From NCBI GenBank assembly GCA_002919305.1, contig PKFB01000024.1:163371-227370 (forward strand): a stretch of 64,000 nucleotides of DNA, given 5' to 3'. The DNA is from Actinomycetales bacterium. Its GTDB lineage: Bacteria; Actinomycetota; Actinomycetes; Mycobacteriales; Micromonosporaceae. The stretch's first letter is position 1, and the number at the start of each line of letters is the position of its first letter. Position numbers and translations under genes: made by a program. Of this stretch, positions 9,362 through 18,863 are shown piece after piece. Below the pieces are notes generated by a model, which had not been told where the DNA came from, made no database searches, and saw only the letters and a list, made by a program, of their open reading frames with translations.

Positions 9362-11104
9362 GTGCGGTTCGAAGTGTGGGCGCCCAAACCCGAGCGGGTT
9401 CGGCTACGGATTCGGGATCCGGACGGAACCGAGCACGACCTGCCGATGCAGCGACAGGGTGAGTGGTGGTGGCGTGAGGTCCCCGAGGCCAAAGCCGGCA
9501 CCGACTACGGCTTTCTGCTCGACGATGACCCGACGCCGCTGCCTGATCCCCGGTCCCGGTGGCAGCCGGAGGGCGTTCACGGGTTGAGCCGGATCTACGA
9601 TCACGGCGCCTACCAATGGGGTGACCGGGCTTGGACCGGGCGGACGCTGCCAGGCTCGGTGATCTATGAGCTCCATGTGGGGACCTTCACCCCCGAAGGC
9701 ACCTTCGATGCCGCTATTGACAAGCTCGACTATCTGGTCGACCTCGGGGTCGACTTCGTCGAGTTACTGCCGGTCAACGCCTTCAACGGGGTGTACAACT
9801 GGGGCTACGACGGCGTGGGGTGGTACGCCGTCCATGAGCCCTACGGCGGCCCTGACGGGCTTAAACGCTTCGTGGACGCCTGTCACCAGCGCGGGCTCGC
9901 GGTGGTGATCGACGCGGTCTACAACCACTTCGGCCCCTCCGGCAACTACGCGCCTCGGTTCGCTCCATATTTAAAGCAGGGGCGTAACACCTGGGGGGAT
10001 TTGATCAATCTGGACGGTCCTGGCTCCGATCAAGTACGCCGGTTCATCATCGACAGCGCGTTGGCGTGGCTGCGGGACTACCACGTCGACGCGCTACGCC
10101 TGGATGCCGTGCACGCTTTCATGGATCAGCGCGCGCTGCACCTGCTGGAGGAGCTCGCCATTGAAGTGGAGGCGTTATCGGCCGCGTTAGGGCGACCGTT
10201 GAGCTTGATCGCCGAGTCCGATCGCAACGATCCTCGGTTGATCTTGCCGAGAGAAGCGGGCGGCTACGGTCTGACAGCCCAGTGGGACGACGATGTCCAC
10301 CACGCGGTACACGCCCTGCTCACCGGGGAGCGCCAGGGGTACTACAGCGATTTCGGCTCCGCTGAGTGCCTGGCGACGGTGTTGACCGGCGCCTTCTTTC
10401 ACGATGGCCGGTACTCCACATTCCGGGGCCGTTCCCACGGACGGCGGGTGGATCGGGAACGCGTCCCCGGACACCGTTTCGTGGTGTGCCTTCAAAACCA
10501 CGACCAGATCGGGAACCGGGCGCTCGGGGACCGGATCGCCACGCTGCTGTCCCCTGGCCTGGTGAAGATAGGCGCGGCCTTGATCCTCACCTCCCCGTTC
10601 ACTCCCATGCTGTTTATGGGGGAGGAGTGGGGCGCGACCACCCCGTGGCAGTTCTTCACCAGCCATCCCGAACCCGAGCTGGCCACGGCGGTGGCCGACG
10701 GGCGTCGCCGTGAGTTCGCGGCGCATGGATGGGCCACCGACCAGGTGCCTGATCCGCAGGATCCGGAAACGTTCCGACGTTCCCGGCTGGACTGGACCCA
10801 GTTGCATACCTCACCCCATAAGGAGATCTTGTCCTTCTACCGACAGCTGATTCGGTTGCGCCGCTCCCGGCCGGACCTGACCGATCCCCGTCTTGATCGG
10901 GTACGCGTGGCTTACGGCGACGGATACATCACGGTGTACCGCGGGCGTCACACCGTGGTCTGTAATCTGTCGGCGGAGCGTCTGGCGATCCCGTTAGAGG
11001 GGACGCCGGTGGAGGTGGCGTTGGCCAGCGAACCGGGGTTCACCTTCGCCAACGGAGTCATTGAACTGTCACCCGAGTCTGTGGCCGTGGTCGAGCTGCT
11101 TTAA
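9362..11104 (+). CDS. treZ: Malto-oligosyltrehalose trehalohydrolase TreZ
   Basis: A 580-residue GH13 enzyme that cleaves the trehalosyl end made by TreY and releases free trehalose. The N-terminal E-set domain begins RFEVWAPKPERVRLRI. The barrel holds VIDAVYNHFGP, the nucleophile in LRLDAVHAF, the acid/base Glu in LIAESDRNDPR and the third acid in QNHDQIGNR. FMGEEWG follows, as in other TreZ. GGGAGG lies 10 bases before the GTG. It is the last gene of the glgX-treY-treZ operon; the next gene is 252 bp away. Confidence 0.95.
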   Translation: MRFEVWAPKPERVRLRIRDPDGTEHDLPMQRQGEWWWREVPEAKAGTDYGFLLDDDPTPLPDPRSRWQPEGVHGLSRIYDHGAYQWGDRAWTGRTLPGSVIYELHVGTFTPEGTFDAAIDKLDYLVDLGVDFVELLPVNAFNGVYNWGYDGVGWYAVHEPYGGPDGLKRFVDACHQRGLAVVIDAVYNHFGPSGNYAPRFAPYLKQGRNTWGDLINLDGPGSDQVRRFIIDSALAWLRDYHVDALRLDAVHAFMDQRALHLLEELAIEVEALSAALGRPLSLIAESDRNDPRLILPREAGGYGLTAQWDDDVHHAVHALLTGERQGYYSDFGSAECLATVLTGAFFHDGRYSTFRGRSHGRRVDRERVPGHRFVVCLQNHDQIGNRALGDRIATLLSPGLVKIGAALILTSPFTPMLFMGEEWGATTPWQFFTSHPEPELATAVADGRRREFAAHGWATDQVPDPQDPETFRRSRLDWTQLHTSPHKEILSFYRQLIRLRRSRPDLTDPRLDRVRVAYGDGYITVYRGRHTVVCNLSAERLAIPLEGTPVEVALASEPGFTFANGVIELSPESVAVVELL

Positions 11105-11356
11105 AGTCATTCAGGACTTGACCACCCCGTCTCCAAACACCACGACAAACCGGCGCACAATGCTGTTTGGCAACCAGGCCGCCCCACGGTCAGGAGCGCC
11201 ATAATGTCACCCCTCACGGGGATGATGCGGTGTGGACAAACAGGTGGTCCGGAGCGTCACGACCGGTCTGTTTTCGGGAAGGACGGGCCGGCCTTTCCGA
11301 TCTGGGATGCGTCTTGAGATACTTCACCGCGCCTGGGCCGTCCTCCAAAAGGAGCC

Positions 11357-13630
11357 GTGGTGCCAGCGTTGAATGATCTGAAAGCCGCCCTGCCTTCGGT
11401 GCCGTCCACCCAGGTGCACCAGGTGGTGTGGGGGCAGGCCGCCGCCGCACCGCTGGCTGCCTCGCTGGCTCCGGAGGAGTTGGCGCCCTGGAGCGAGTGG
11501 ATGGCTGATCATCCGGCGCTCACCGGGCCGCAGGCGCCCACCGGTAGACCTGGACTGGGGACGCCGGACCTGGTCTATCTCACGATCGCTGGCCAAGGGG
11601 TGCTGGCCCGCCGCGCCGTCCGACGGGATCGGACCTTGGTCTGTCACATCCTGCTGTTCGCCGCCGACGAAGTCGACGCGCATCTGGCCCTGGGGTTGCA
11701 CGACTGGGACGGCTGGCTGGTCCCGGGGCCGTGGCAGGGGACCGGTACCGCCCCGCTGTCGTGCCTGTCCACAGCAGAGTTGAGAAAGGCGGCCGTGGCG
11801 GGGCTGGAACGGCTCCGTGAACGGGCCCGTGCGTTACCACCGGAGCATCTGACGGCGTTGGTGGCCGCGGTCCTGGACGACCCAGCGGGCCGGTACGCCG
11901 CGGTGGGGACGGTGGCGGATCCCCCCGCGCTGCTGTGCGGACTGCTGGATATCACCGGCGGTATCACCGGCCAAGCCTCGCCATCCGGCGACGGCTTGTG
12001 GGGCCCGAGCGGCGCCGGGGACCGGACGCGGCACGTGTGGACCTTCGCCACACGACAGGCCAACGAGCCCGCCACCGAGCAGCCCCGCGTCGTCGTGGTG
12101 CCCGCCACCGCAGCCCGCCCTCCGCATCCCTCTCGGCGTCGGATCCATCTGGATGAGGCGACGCCGATGGAGGAGACAGAGCTGGCCGCCTGCATGGTCG
12201 GGCTCTACCAACGCGCCGGTGCGGACGAGGTCCATGCCCTGTGGCCTCCAGATGGGGTGCCACGACCCGAGTGGTACGCCGGTGTGACCCTGGCTCCTGG
12301 TGTCCTTGGGCCGATGACCCGGTTGCTGACGCGGGCCGCCTCAGGGGTGCTGTCCGAGGCGGAGAAGAAGTATCTGGCCAGCACGGTGGCGGGGGAGCGC
12401 GCCAAGGAGATCGTGCCTGAGCTGGACACCGCCCATTTGACGCGCCTGATGCGGGGCTGGCCGGAGCGTAGCTGGCCGGCGGTCACCCGGTTGCTGCAGG
12501 TGGAAGCCGTCACCCGGTGTTTGAGAACCCAGCCGGGGTGGGAGGAGCTGCTGGAAGCCACCGCGCGGCTGGCGGGCAGTGAGGCCTTGGTCCGCTCGAG
12601 CCTCGCTGCCTGGTGGCGGGAGCAGAAGCAGCGCCCTCCGGTTCCGGAGCGGTTGACTCGGCTGCGGATCGCGCTCGCGCTCGGTTTGCTGCCGCGCGCC
12701 GGGGATCCCCTGGTACGCCAGATCCTCAGTGATCTGTCGACGGTGGAGCTTGTCCGGTACGCGGCTGTCTTCGCCGAGCGGGATCCGGTACTGGCCGGGC
12801 TGCTGCTGGATAGCATGGCCGAGCGGCCACGGCAACCCGCGGAGCGGGCGGAACTCGGACGGATCCTGGACGAACTGGATTACCTCGTGCCGACCGTGGA
12901 GCGGATCGCGGCTGAGCGGCCGCAGACCGCCGTCCGGCACTACAAGGACATCCTGGCCCACGCGTACGGGGCCAGCCTGCCCGATGTGGCGACCGCCCGG
13001 GCGGTGCTCGCCCGCGCCGCCAAGCACTATGACCCGGTCCCCACCAGCCTGGTCCAGGCCCTGCTCGCCCACGCGCCACAGCCCCAGATCCGTGCGGTGA
13101 TCGAGCAGGCGACGGAACAGGCGACGGAATCGGAGCGGAACTCCCCGGAGGAGCAGCAGGCTAATGCCACCCCGTCTGACTCGGCGAAGCCGACCGGCGC
13201 TGGTGAAGGATCGGGTACCGGTGAGCCGGCGGTGAAGGCCCAGCCTCGAGCGCGGCGCCACGAGGCGCGGTCGCCGGCGCCGGAGGGGGAACCGGTCAGT
13301 GCGGTAGGCGGGGCTGACAGCGCAGCGACACCCACTGTCGGGGCCGTCGCGGTCTCGGTGGGTGCTATGAAACCTGCCAGTGGCACCGTCGCGGCTTTCG
13401 GCGGCGCTGTCGCGGTATCTGACGCCGCTGCGGGGGAGGACCGGGTGGCTGCAGGAGCAGAGGCGGAAGAGCACCCGATGTCGACGGGGAATGGGGTTAC
13501 GCCGGAAAGCAGCCACCGTTGGCGGTCGGTTGCGGCTCAGGGTGAATGGTTCAGAATTGATCGCCCCATCGTCGCCACAGTGCTACTTGCCGGCATTATG
13601 TGCGTCCTGATCCTGTTGCTTCTCGCTTGA
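11357..13630 (+). CDS. Large tail-anchored protein resembling GTPase-associated protein 1 (GAP1)
   Basis: A 757-residue protein. The first 120 residues (QVHQVVWG, then DLVYLTIAGQGVLARRAV and HILLF) resemble the N-terminal domain of GAP1 proteins from GTPase-associated conflict systems. A middle part (VWTFATRQ, then PRVVVVPA) resembles the GAP1 M domain. Residues about 330-590 are alpha-helical, possibly repeats. A low-complexity Ala/Gly/Glu linker follows, and a single membrane helix (VATVLLAGIMCVLILLLLA) ends the protein, so the bulk should face the cytoplasm. An AAAAGGAG lies just upstream; the second GTG at 11360 has the better spacing. No GTPase gene is adjacent. It precedes an EAD1-CHAT protease. 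The family assignment rests on weak resemblance and needs a profile search. Confidence 0.5.
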   Translation: MVPALNDLKAALPSVPSTQVHQVVWGQAAAAPLAASLAPEELAPWSEWMADHPALTGPQAPTGRPGLGTPDLVYLTIAGQGVLARRAVRRDRTLVCHILLFAADEVDAHLALGLHDWDGWLVPGPWQGTGTAPLSCLSTAELRKAAVAGLERLRERARALPPEHLTALVAAVLDDPAGRYAAVGTVADPPALLCGLLDITGGITGQASPSGDGLWGPSGAGDRTRHVWTFATRQANEPATEQPRVVVVPATAARPPHPSRRRIHLDEATPMEETELAACMVGLYQRAGADEVHALWPPDGVPRPEWYAGVTLAPGVLGPMTRLLTRAASGVLSEAEKKYLASTVAGERAKEIVPELDTAHLTRLMRGWPERSWPAVTRLLQVEAVTRCLRTQPGWEELLEATARLAGSEALVRSSLAAWWREQKQRPPVPERLTRLRIALALGLLPRAGDPLVRQILSDLSTVELVRYAAVFAERDPVLAGLLLDSMAERPRQPAERAELGRILDELDYLVPTVERIAAERPQTAVRHYKDILAHAYGASLPDVATARAVLARAAKHYDPVPTSLVQALLAHAPQPQIRAVIEQATEQATESERNSPEEQQANATPSDSAKPTGAGEGSGTGEPAVKAQPRARRHEARSPAPEGEPVSAVGGADSAATPTVGAVAVSVGAMKPASGTVAAFGGAVAVSDAAAGEDRVAAGAEAEEHPMSTGNGVTPESSHRWRSVAAQGEWFRIDRPIVATVLLAGIMCVLILLLLA

Positions 13631-13743
13631 ATTTTCACGCAATTCAACACTGTGCTCATCAGCCAGTAGTGGGTGTTGTCAAGCCTTCACCCGCTGGTTG
13701 CTTGGTGACTACACTCGTCCGCGCAGGTCGAACCACCGCTGGA

Positions 13744-13764
13744 GCGTCTCCCACCAGGAGACGC
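13744..13764 (+). terminator. Perfect 8-bp hairpin between the GAP1-like and CHAT genes
   Basis: GCGTCTCC (13744-13751) and GGAGACGC (13757-13764) form a perfect 8-bp stem with the 5-base loop CACCA, followed by CCTTAGTTTG. This looks like an intrinsic terminator, but it ends only 27 bases before the CHAT start. It may end the upstream transcript or act as an attenuator or mRNA leader structure for the CHAT gene. Confidence 0.5.
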
Positions 13765-13791
13765 CCTTAGTTTGTGGAATGGGGGGCGGCC

Positions 13792-14670
13792 GTGATTAGG
13801 CTTACCTATCACGACGCGCGTCGTAAAGGCGTCTTTGAGCTGTTGGGAGACCTCTTCTCCGACGCTGACAGTAGCCAGCAGTTACTGGAAGTGCTGGGGG
13901 TACCCGCCTCGAACCTGCCACCGTTCGGCGCCGACCGCCCAGCGGCCTACTGGGAAGAAGTAGGTCGACAGATTTCTCGGGGTAGGTTCGCCTTCCAGCT
14001 GCGGGATCTGTTGTCGGCAGCGGCGGTTCGTTATCCACAACATGCGCGGCTCAAGGCCTTGACGCGTTGGCAGTCCGAGCCGGCGGAGGTTCGGATTCTG
14101 ATGCTTCCGGGCAGCCCGTCGGCCGCCGCGCAGACCCGGCTGGACTTGGAGCTGCGTCAGCTGCGCGCCGTCGGGACGGTCGCGCGATGTCCCATGACCT
14201 TGATGGCGCGTCCGGTGACCCGGATCGCCGATGTGGTCACCGAGCTGACCGAGACCCAACCCACCATCGTTCACTTTTCGGGAGCCGACCCCGACGGCAG
14301 GCTGCTGCTGGACACCGACGATCAGCGTCGGAGCCCGATCACGGTCGATCAGCTGTCGACTCTCTTCTCAGAAGCCGCCGAGCTGGACTGCATTCTGCTG
14401 GGTTCCTGTTTTAACGAGGAGTACGTCGAGCCGCTGCTGCGGCACGCGCACGCGGTTGTAGGGTCGAGTGGGCCGCTGTCCGATGACGCGGCGGTGGCGT
14501 TCACTCGCGGCTTCTACACAGCCCTGGTGGCGGGCCGGAACTTGGAGACCGCGTACCGGTACGGGCTGGAGGAGATGGAGTTGGCCGCTTACCCCACTGA
14601 CCAGATGCGTCTGGTGCGGCGACAAGCTCATCCCACTGGTGGGGGACAGCAGCACATGACCCACACGTGA
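13792..14670 (+). CDS. EAD1-CHAT caspase-like protease
   Basis: A 292-residue two-domain protein. Residues about 6-85 look like effector-associated domain 1 (FELLGDLFSDADSSQQLLEV, then DLLSAAAVRYP), an adaptor that recruits effectors by homotypic contact. Residues 98 to the end form a CHAT protease domain with catalytic His161 in IVHFSG and Cys206 in ILLGSCF, then the typical VVGSSGPLSDDAAVAFTRGFYTA. Family knowledge: EAD-linked CHAT proteases are predicted suicide effectors of NTP-dependent conflict systems. I prefer the GTG at 13792, with GGGGGG upstream, over the GTG at 13774. The upstream tail-anchored protein is a possible sensor or partner. The substrate is unknown. Confidence 0.85.
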   Translation: MIRLTYHDARRKGVFELLGDLFSDADSSQQLLEVLGVPASNLPPFGADRPAAYWEEVGRQISRGRFAFQLRDLLSAAAVRYPQHARLKALTRWQSEPAEVRILMLPGSPSAAAQTRLDLELRQLRAVGTVARCPMTLMARPVTRIADVVTELTETQPTIVHFSGADPDGRLLLDTDDQRRSPITVDQLSTLFSEAAELDCILLGSCFNEEYVEPLLRHAHAVVGSSGPLSDDAAVAFTRGFYTALVAGRNLETAYRYGLEEMELAAYPTDQMRLVRRQAHPTGGGQQHMTHT

Positions 14671-14690
14671 GAAACGTGAATCTTGTTTTT

Positions 14691-15809
14691 TCAGAAACGA
14701 TCAGGTCGGTAGGGAGTTAACACAGGATCGAGGTGGTCGTCCAAAAGCTCCCGGCACACCAGCCGTGCCAGAAGCGGAGCCAGGGTGATCCCGCTGTGGG
14801 TGACCACAACATAGAGACCGGACGCTAACCATCCCACGATCGGATGACCATCAACGGGGAGGGGACGGACACACACCTGGAACTGGCGGGATCCACGCGG
14901 TTCCCAGTCGGGAAGGAGCCGCTGTGTCCGCGCCACTAAGTCGGCCGACATCGCCGCGCGTTCCGCATCAGGGGTGTGTCGGTGGATACGGTCGGTGAGA
15001 TCAGGCGCCTCAACGCGGACACCCCCGTCCCCTCCAGGACGCGCCGTTATATCCGGGGCCAAGATGACGCGTCGGATCGGAGCTGGCTGCCCTAGCCCCA
15101 GGTCAGCGATCAGGCACGGCGCCTTTGACCCCACGGTGTCCACTGGGACCAACGACACCTGTCCTCCGGCCAGTTCCTCCACCAGATCGGGGGTACGCCA
15201 GCCCGCGCAGCACACGTGCAGATCTCCTGGCACGGTACGACCGGAGGCCAGGCGGACTCCACTGACTCGGCCACCCACTGTTGTCAGACCCGTCACCGGT
15301 TCGTGCGTCAGAACCTGAGCGCCGTGTGCCTGCGCCCGGGTCAGTAAGGCGTCGACGACGGCCGGGCCGTGGGTGTACGCCTCGGCGGGAAAGAACACAA
15401 AGGAGGCGTCGGCGGGCAGACGCAGCGCCGGTTCTAGCGCCGCCGCGGCGGAGGCGGTCAGCTCCTCCACGGGGTACTCCCAGTCCCGCAGTCGAGCCAC
15501 TTTCTCAGCCAGTGCCGCACGGCCGCGGTCGGTGACGGCCCAGGTCAGCGCGCCGGTGGCGGTATACCAATCAGGCGCGCCGAAACTCGCGGCCAGCTGG
15601 CGCCACTCGGCCATCGCTCGCACCGACAGGTCGTGGTAGTGGCGCGGTGGTTTGTTGTTGGAATTGATCCAGGCGAAGCTCCCGCCGGTGGCCTGTCCAG
15701 CGGGGAGCGCCTGGTCAATGACGGTCACCTGTGCGCCGCGGCGCGCGAGGGCGTCGGCGAGTGTAGCCCCGCAGATACCGGCCCCGATAACCGTGATCCG
15801 AAGCGCCAC
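14691..15809 (-). CDS. FAD-dependent oxidoreductase, glycine/D-amino acid oxidase (DadA-like) family
   Basis: A 372-residue protein with an N-terminal dinucleotide-binding motif (ITVIGAGICGATLADALARRG) and the DAO fold: a FAD-binding half, a substrate half near 90-220, and the returning FAD segment near the end (DGHPIVGWLASGLYVVVTHSGITLAPL). It probably oxidises an amine or D-amino acid, but the substrate cannot be read from sequence. It lies three bases downstream of the TIGR03085 gene on the same strand, so the two are probably one transcript. It converges with the CHAT gene. Confidence 0.85.
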   Translation of the reverse strand: MALRITVIGAGICGATLADALARRGAQVTVIDQALPAGQATGGSFAWINSNNKPPRHYHDLSVRAMAEWRQLAASFGAPDWYTATGALTWAVTDRGRAALAEKVARLRDWEYPVEELTASAAAALEPALRLPADASFVFFPAEAYTHGPAVVDALLTRAQAHGAQVLTHEPVTGLTTVGGRVSGVRLASGRTVPGDLHVCCAGWRTPDLVEELAGGQVSLVPVDTVGSKAPCLIADLGLGQPAPIRRVILAPDITARPGGDGGVRVEAPDLTDRIHRHTPDAERAAMSADLVARTQRLLPDWEPRGSRQFQVCVRPLPVDGHPIVGWLASGLYVVVTHSGITLAPLLARLVCRELLDDHLDPVLTPYRPDRF

Positions 15810-15812
15810 GTC

Positions 15813-16442
15813 TCACACCCCCAAACGCGCGCTACGTAGCAGCGTGACCGCCTCGTCCGGGCCGGTCAGCTCCACCCGCGCCACTTTCTGCCGACCGAAG
15901 CAGAACAGTGTCAGCTCACTCGGCGCGCCGATCAGGCGTACCGTAGGGCCACCGCCTCCGGCGGTGAACTGACCGAATCCAGGCGCGGACACGGTGACGG
16001 TCACAGGGACCTTCCGCAGCAGCATCCGGGCCAGCCATATCCGTCGCCACAGCGCGGCGTCCAATCCAGTCGGCAGCTGTCGGGGTTCCCACCCCAGTTG
16101 GGCGCGTCGGACATCCTCGTGGTGCACGAAAAACTCGACGGTGTTGGCGACTTCGTCGGTCAGCGGGTTACTCAACAGACTCCACACCGGTGGGCGACGG
16201 AGCAGCTCGACCAGCTCAGGAAACGAGTGGCTGTCGCGTAGCCGGCGGCGGATCTGCTCGCTCCAGCGGATGGTGGGGGGTAGAAGAACGCTCAGCAGAA
16301 GATCGGGGCGCCGTTCCCGCACCAACAGGTGCGCGGTGAGGTCGGCGGTGGTCCACCCCTCGCACAGCGTGGGTGCGTCAGGGCCGAGGTGCTCAAGAAG
16401 AGCGGCCAGCGCCAGGCGTTCCCGGTAAGCGAATGCGGTCAC
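15813..16442 (-). CDS. TIGR03085-type, DinB/maleylpyruvate isomerase-like metal-binding protein
   Basis: A 209-residue protein of the DinB-like four-helix fold. The motifs CEGWTTADLTAHLLVRERRPD and NTVEFFVHHEDVRRAQ, followed by a C-terminal sterol-carrier-like half, match the actinobacterial TIGR03085 family. The His residues of TAHLL and FFVHHEDV are likely metal ligands. The biochemical role is unknown; related proteins use mycothiol. I chose the GTG at 16442 because GGGAGG lies about 8 bases upstream; a longer in-frame start at 16499 has no better support. It is the first gene of a leftward pair with the DadA-like oxidase. Confidence 0.82.
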   Translation of the reverse strand: MTAFAYRERLALAALLEHLGPDAPTLCEGWTTADLTAHLLVRERRPDLLLSVLLPPTIRWSEQIRRRLRDSHSFPELVELLRRPPVWSLLSNPLTDEVANTVEFFVHHEDVRRAQLGWEPRQLPTGLDAALWRRIWLARMLLRKVPVTVTVSAPGFGQFTAGGGGPTVRLIGAPSELTLFCFGRQKVARVELTGPDEAVTLLRSARLGV

Positions 16443-16961
16443 TGTCCCATCCTCCCGGTTTTTATGGGCGGGGCGCATCCGGGGGGACACGCGGCGCATC
16501 CGCTTTCACGTCACTTTTCATGTTCTCATTCATCCATATGCATCTATCAATAGACATGAGTCATCACCAGTTGTCATGCATGCTCAGCGGCGCGCCGCTT
16601 CTGGGACATACCTTTCATCGCACTCATCCTGATCTATCAGGATCCGCTGTGTTTGTCGTTGGGGCCGCGCAGGTCCGGACAATGGAACAGCGTCTGTGAA
16701 CTCGCCCACAGCGCACGCGGCGGTATCTGGTTGAAGGATTTATGAAGTGGCATCCACATCTACGGGGCGGTACTTGATTGACGTGAGGGGTGATGACGTG
16801 GAAACCGGTTGTCAACGCGATACCGACTGTCATGGCGCATGGGTGAGACGGGCGGCGGGGCCTGCCACCGTACCGGCAAGCGGACTGCACACCGGGAACG
16901 CGCCTCCGGGTCGGTGCCGTTCTGACAGCCGTCCCGTCGGATCCAACGTCAGGAGTAATCG
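16443..16961. other. 519-bp divergent promoter region with an 18-bp inverted repeat
   Basis: This gap separates the leftward TIGR03085 gene from the rightward ABC exporter. The part around 16500-16600 is AT-rich for this genome. ATCCTGATCTATCAGGAT at 16626-16643 is a perfect 8-bp inverted repeat with a 2-base centre and looks like a dimeric regulator site. I see no credible gene here. AGGAG at 16950 belongs to the ABC gene. Confidence 0.45.
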
Positions 16962-18863
16962 GTGACCCCTCGTGCGGTGATCGCTCGCGGCCTGCGGGTG
17001 CTGGGATACGCGATCCGGGAACAACCCGCCATTTTCGCCGTCGCTGTCCTCGGCAGTGTGCTGTTCGGCGGCATGACGGTGGGTAGCGCCTACGTGGTGG
17101 GCGCCGTCATCGGTCAGGTGGTGGTTCCGGCCTTCGCCGAGAACCGCGTGACCGTCGGGGCGTTGGCGTTGGGTGCGACGGCGATCTTCGGGGTGAGCGT
17201 GATCCGAGTCGTCGGTATCTTCGGCCGGCGACTGGGGGCGGGAGCGATGCAGTACCGGCTCCAGGCGAGCTACCGGCGCCGTATCACCCGCCGCTACCTG
17301 GAATTGCCGCTGGCCTGGCACCGCCGCCACCAGACCGGAACGTTGCTGTCGAACGCGAACTCCGATGTGGAGGCGGCGTTCGTCCCCATCGCCCCACTGC
17401 CGTTTGCGGTCGGCACTTTGGTGATGCTGGTCGGTGCGGTGGGGGCGATGTACGCCACCGACTGGGTGCTGGCGCTGATCGGTACCGCGGTGTTCCCCGC
17501 CGTGTTCGGCCTTAACGTCATGTATTCCCGGCGGATGTCACCGCGCGCCACCCGGGCCCAACGGTTACGCGCGGAACTGAGCGCGATGGCGCACGAAAGC
17601 TTTGACGGTGCCCTCGTGATCAAAACGATGGGGCGGGAGGCCGAGGAGACCGCCCGGTTCACGGCCCGAGCCGACCAGCTGCGGGACGCACTGATCTCCA
17701 TGGGGCGGGTACGCGGCCTGTTTGACCCCATCATGGACGCGCTGCCTAACCTCGGCACCTTATTGGTGCTGGTGCTGGGAGGGTGGCGCTTGTCCAACGG
17801 GGCCATCAGTGTGCAGGAAGTGGTCAGCGTGGCCTTCCTGTTCACGGTGCTGGCCTTCCCGGTGCGGGCCATCGGCTGGGTGCTGGGAGACCTCCCCCGT
17901 AGTGTGGTCGGATGGGAACGGGTCCAGGCGGTGCTGGCGGCCCGTGGCGACACCACATACGGTGAGCGGTCCCTGTCTGGGACCGGCCCGGTGGAGCTGA
18001 CCTTCGACAACGTGAGCTTCCACTACCCGGCCAATGAGGCCGTCGACATCGCCGATACCGACGAGGACGGGGAGCGGTTGGGTCCGCCGGTGCTGCAGAA
18101 CGTGAGCTTCACGGTGCCGCCCGGGCGTACCGTGGCTCTGGTCGGACCCACCGGATCCGGAAAATCCACGGTGGCTGCGTTGGCGGCCCGGCTGATGGAT
18201 CCCCAAGCGGGCGCGGTGCGGCTGGACGGGGTCGATGTGCGTGAGCTGTCCGCCGACGCGTTGGCGGCCACCGTCGCCCTGGTGCCGCAGATCCCGTTCA
18301 TCTTCGACGACACCATCGCCGGCAACGTCGCGCTGGACCGGACCACCCCGGAGGGTACGCCGCTGGCCGAGGACAACCAGCGGGTGTGGGACGCGCTGCG
18401 CCTGGCACAGGCCGACGGTTTCGTCGCCGAGCTGCCGCAGGGGGTGGCCACCGAGGTCGGGGAACGCGGCACCAGCCTGTCCGGCGGGCAACGGCAGCGG
18501 CTCACTCTGGCGCGGGCCCTGGCCGGACGGCCCCGGCTGCTGATCCTGGACGACGCCACCAGCGCCGTGGATCCCCGGGTGGAGGCGGCGATCCTGCGTG
18601 GCCTGCGTGAGTCTGACCTGTCGGCCACTGTGCTGGTGGTCGCGTACCGACGCGCCACGATCGCGCTCGCCGACGAAGTCGTCTACCTGGAGAACGGGCG
18701 CGTGGTGGCACATGGCACCCACAGCGAACTGTTGGCCCGAGTACCGGGGTACGCCGATCTGGTCACCGCATACGAGCAGCAGGAGGCCGAACGCGCGTAC
18801 GAGCAGACCCTGAACGAGCAGCGAGTAGGCGACATGGACGAGCAGGATGAGGTGACAGCGTGA
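16962..18863 (+). CDS. ABC exporter half-transporter with the degenerate ATP site
   Basis: A 633-residue membrane-ABC fusion. Six membrane segments occupy about residues 20-310 and the nucleotide-binding domain runs from 345 to 590. Walker A GPTGSGKS is at 395-402 and the signature LSGGQ at 506-510. Two catalytic positions are altered: Asp531 replaces the Walker B Glu, and Tyr562 replaces the H-loop His. An acidic insert near 357-372 (NEAVDIADTDEDGERLG) separates the first strands of the ABC domain. The gene overlaps the next half-transporter by four bases. Family knowledge: such asymmetric pairs form heterodimeric exporters of drugs, lipids or peptides. The substrate is unknown. Confidence 0.9.
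   Translation: MTPRAVIARGLRVLGYAIREQPAIFAVAVLGSVLFGGMTVGSAYVVGAVIGQVVVPAFAENRVTVGALALGATAIFGVSVIRVVGIFGRRLGAGAMQYRLQASYRRRITRRYLELPLAWHRRHQTGTLLSNANSDVEAAFVPIAPLPFAVGTLVMLVGAVGAMYATDWVLALIGTAVFPAVFGLNVMYSRRMSPRATRAQRLRAELSAMAHESFDGALVIKTMGREAEETARFTARADQLRDALISMGRVRGLFDPIMDALPNLGTLLVLVLGGWRLSNGAISVQEVVSVAFLFTVLAFPVRAIGWVLGDLPRSVVGWERVQAVLAARGDTTYGERSLSGTGPVELTFDNVSFHYPANEAVDIADTDEDGERLGPPVLQNVSFTVPPGRTVALVGPTGSGKSTVAALAARLMDPQAGAVRLDGVDVRELSADALAATVALVPQIPFIFDDTIAGNVALDRTTPEGTPLAEDNQRVWDALRLAQADGFVAELPQGVATEVGERGTSLSGGQRQRLTLARALAGRPRLLILDDATSAVDPRVEAAILRGLRESDLSATVLVVAYRRATIALADEVVYLENGRVVAHGTHSELLARVPGYADLVTAYEQQEAERAYEQTLNEQRVGDMDEQDEVTA

Noticed and set aside
16329..16699. Short + strand frames around 16329-16699
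   Set aside because: Low-complexity translations across the antisense of the TIGR03085 gene and the AT-rich gap, with no ribosome-binding site or homology.
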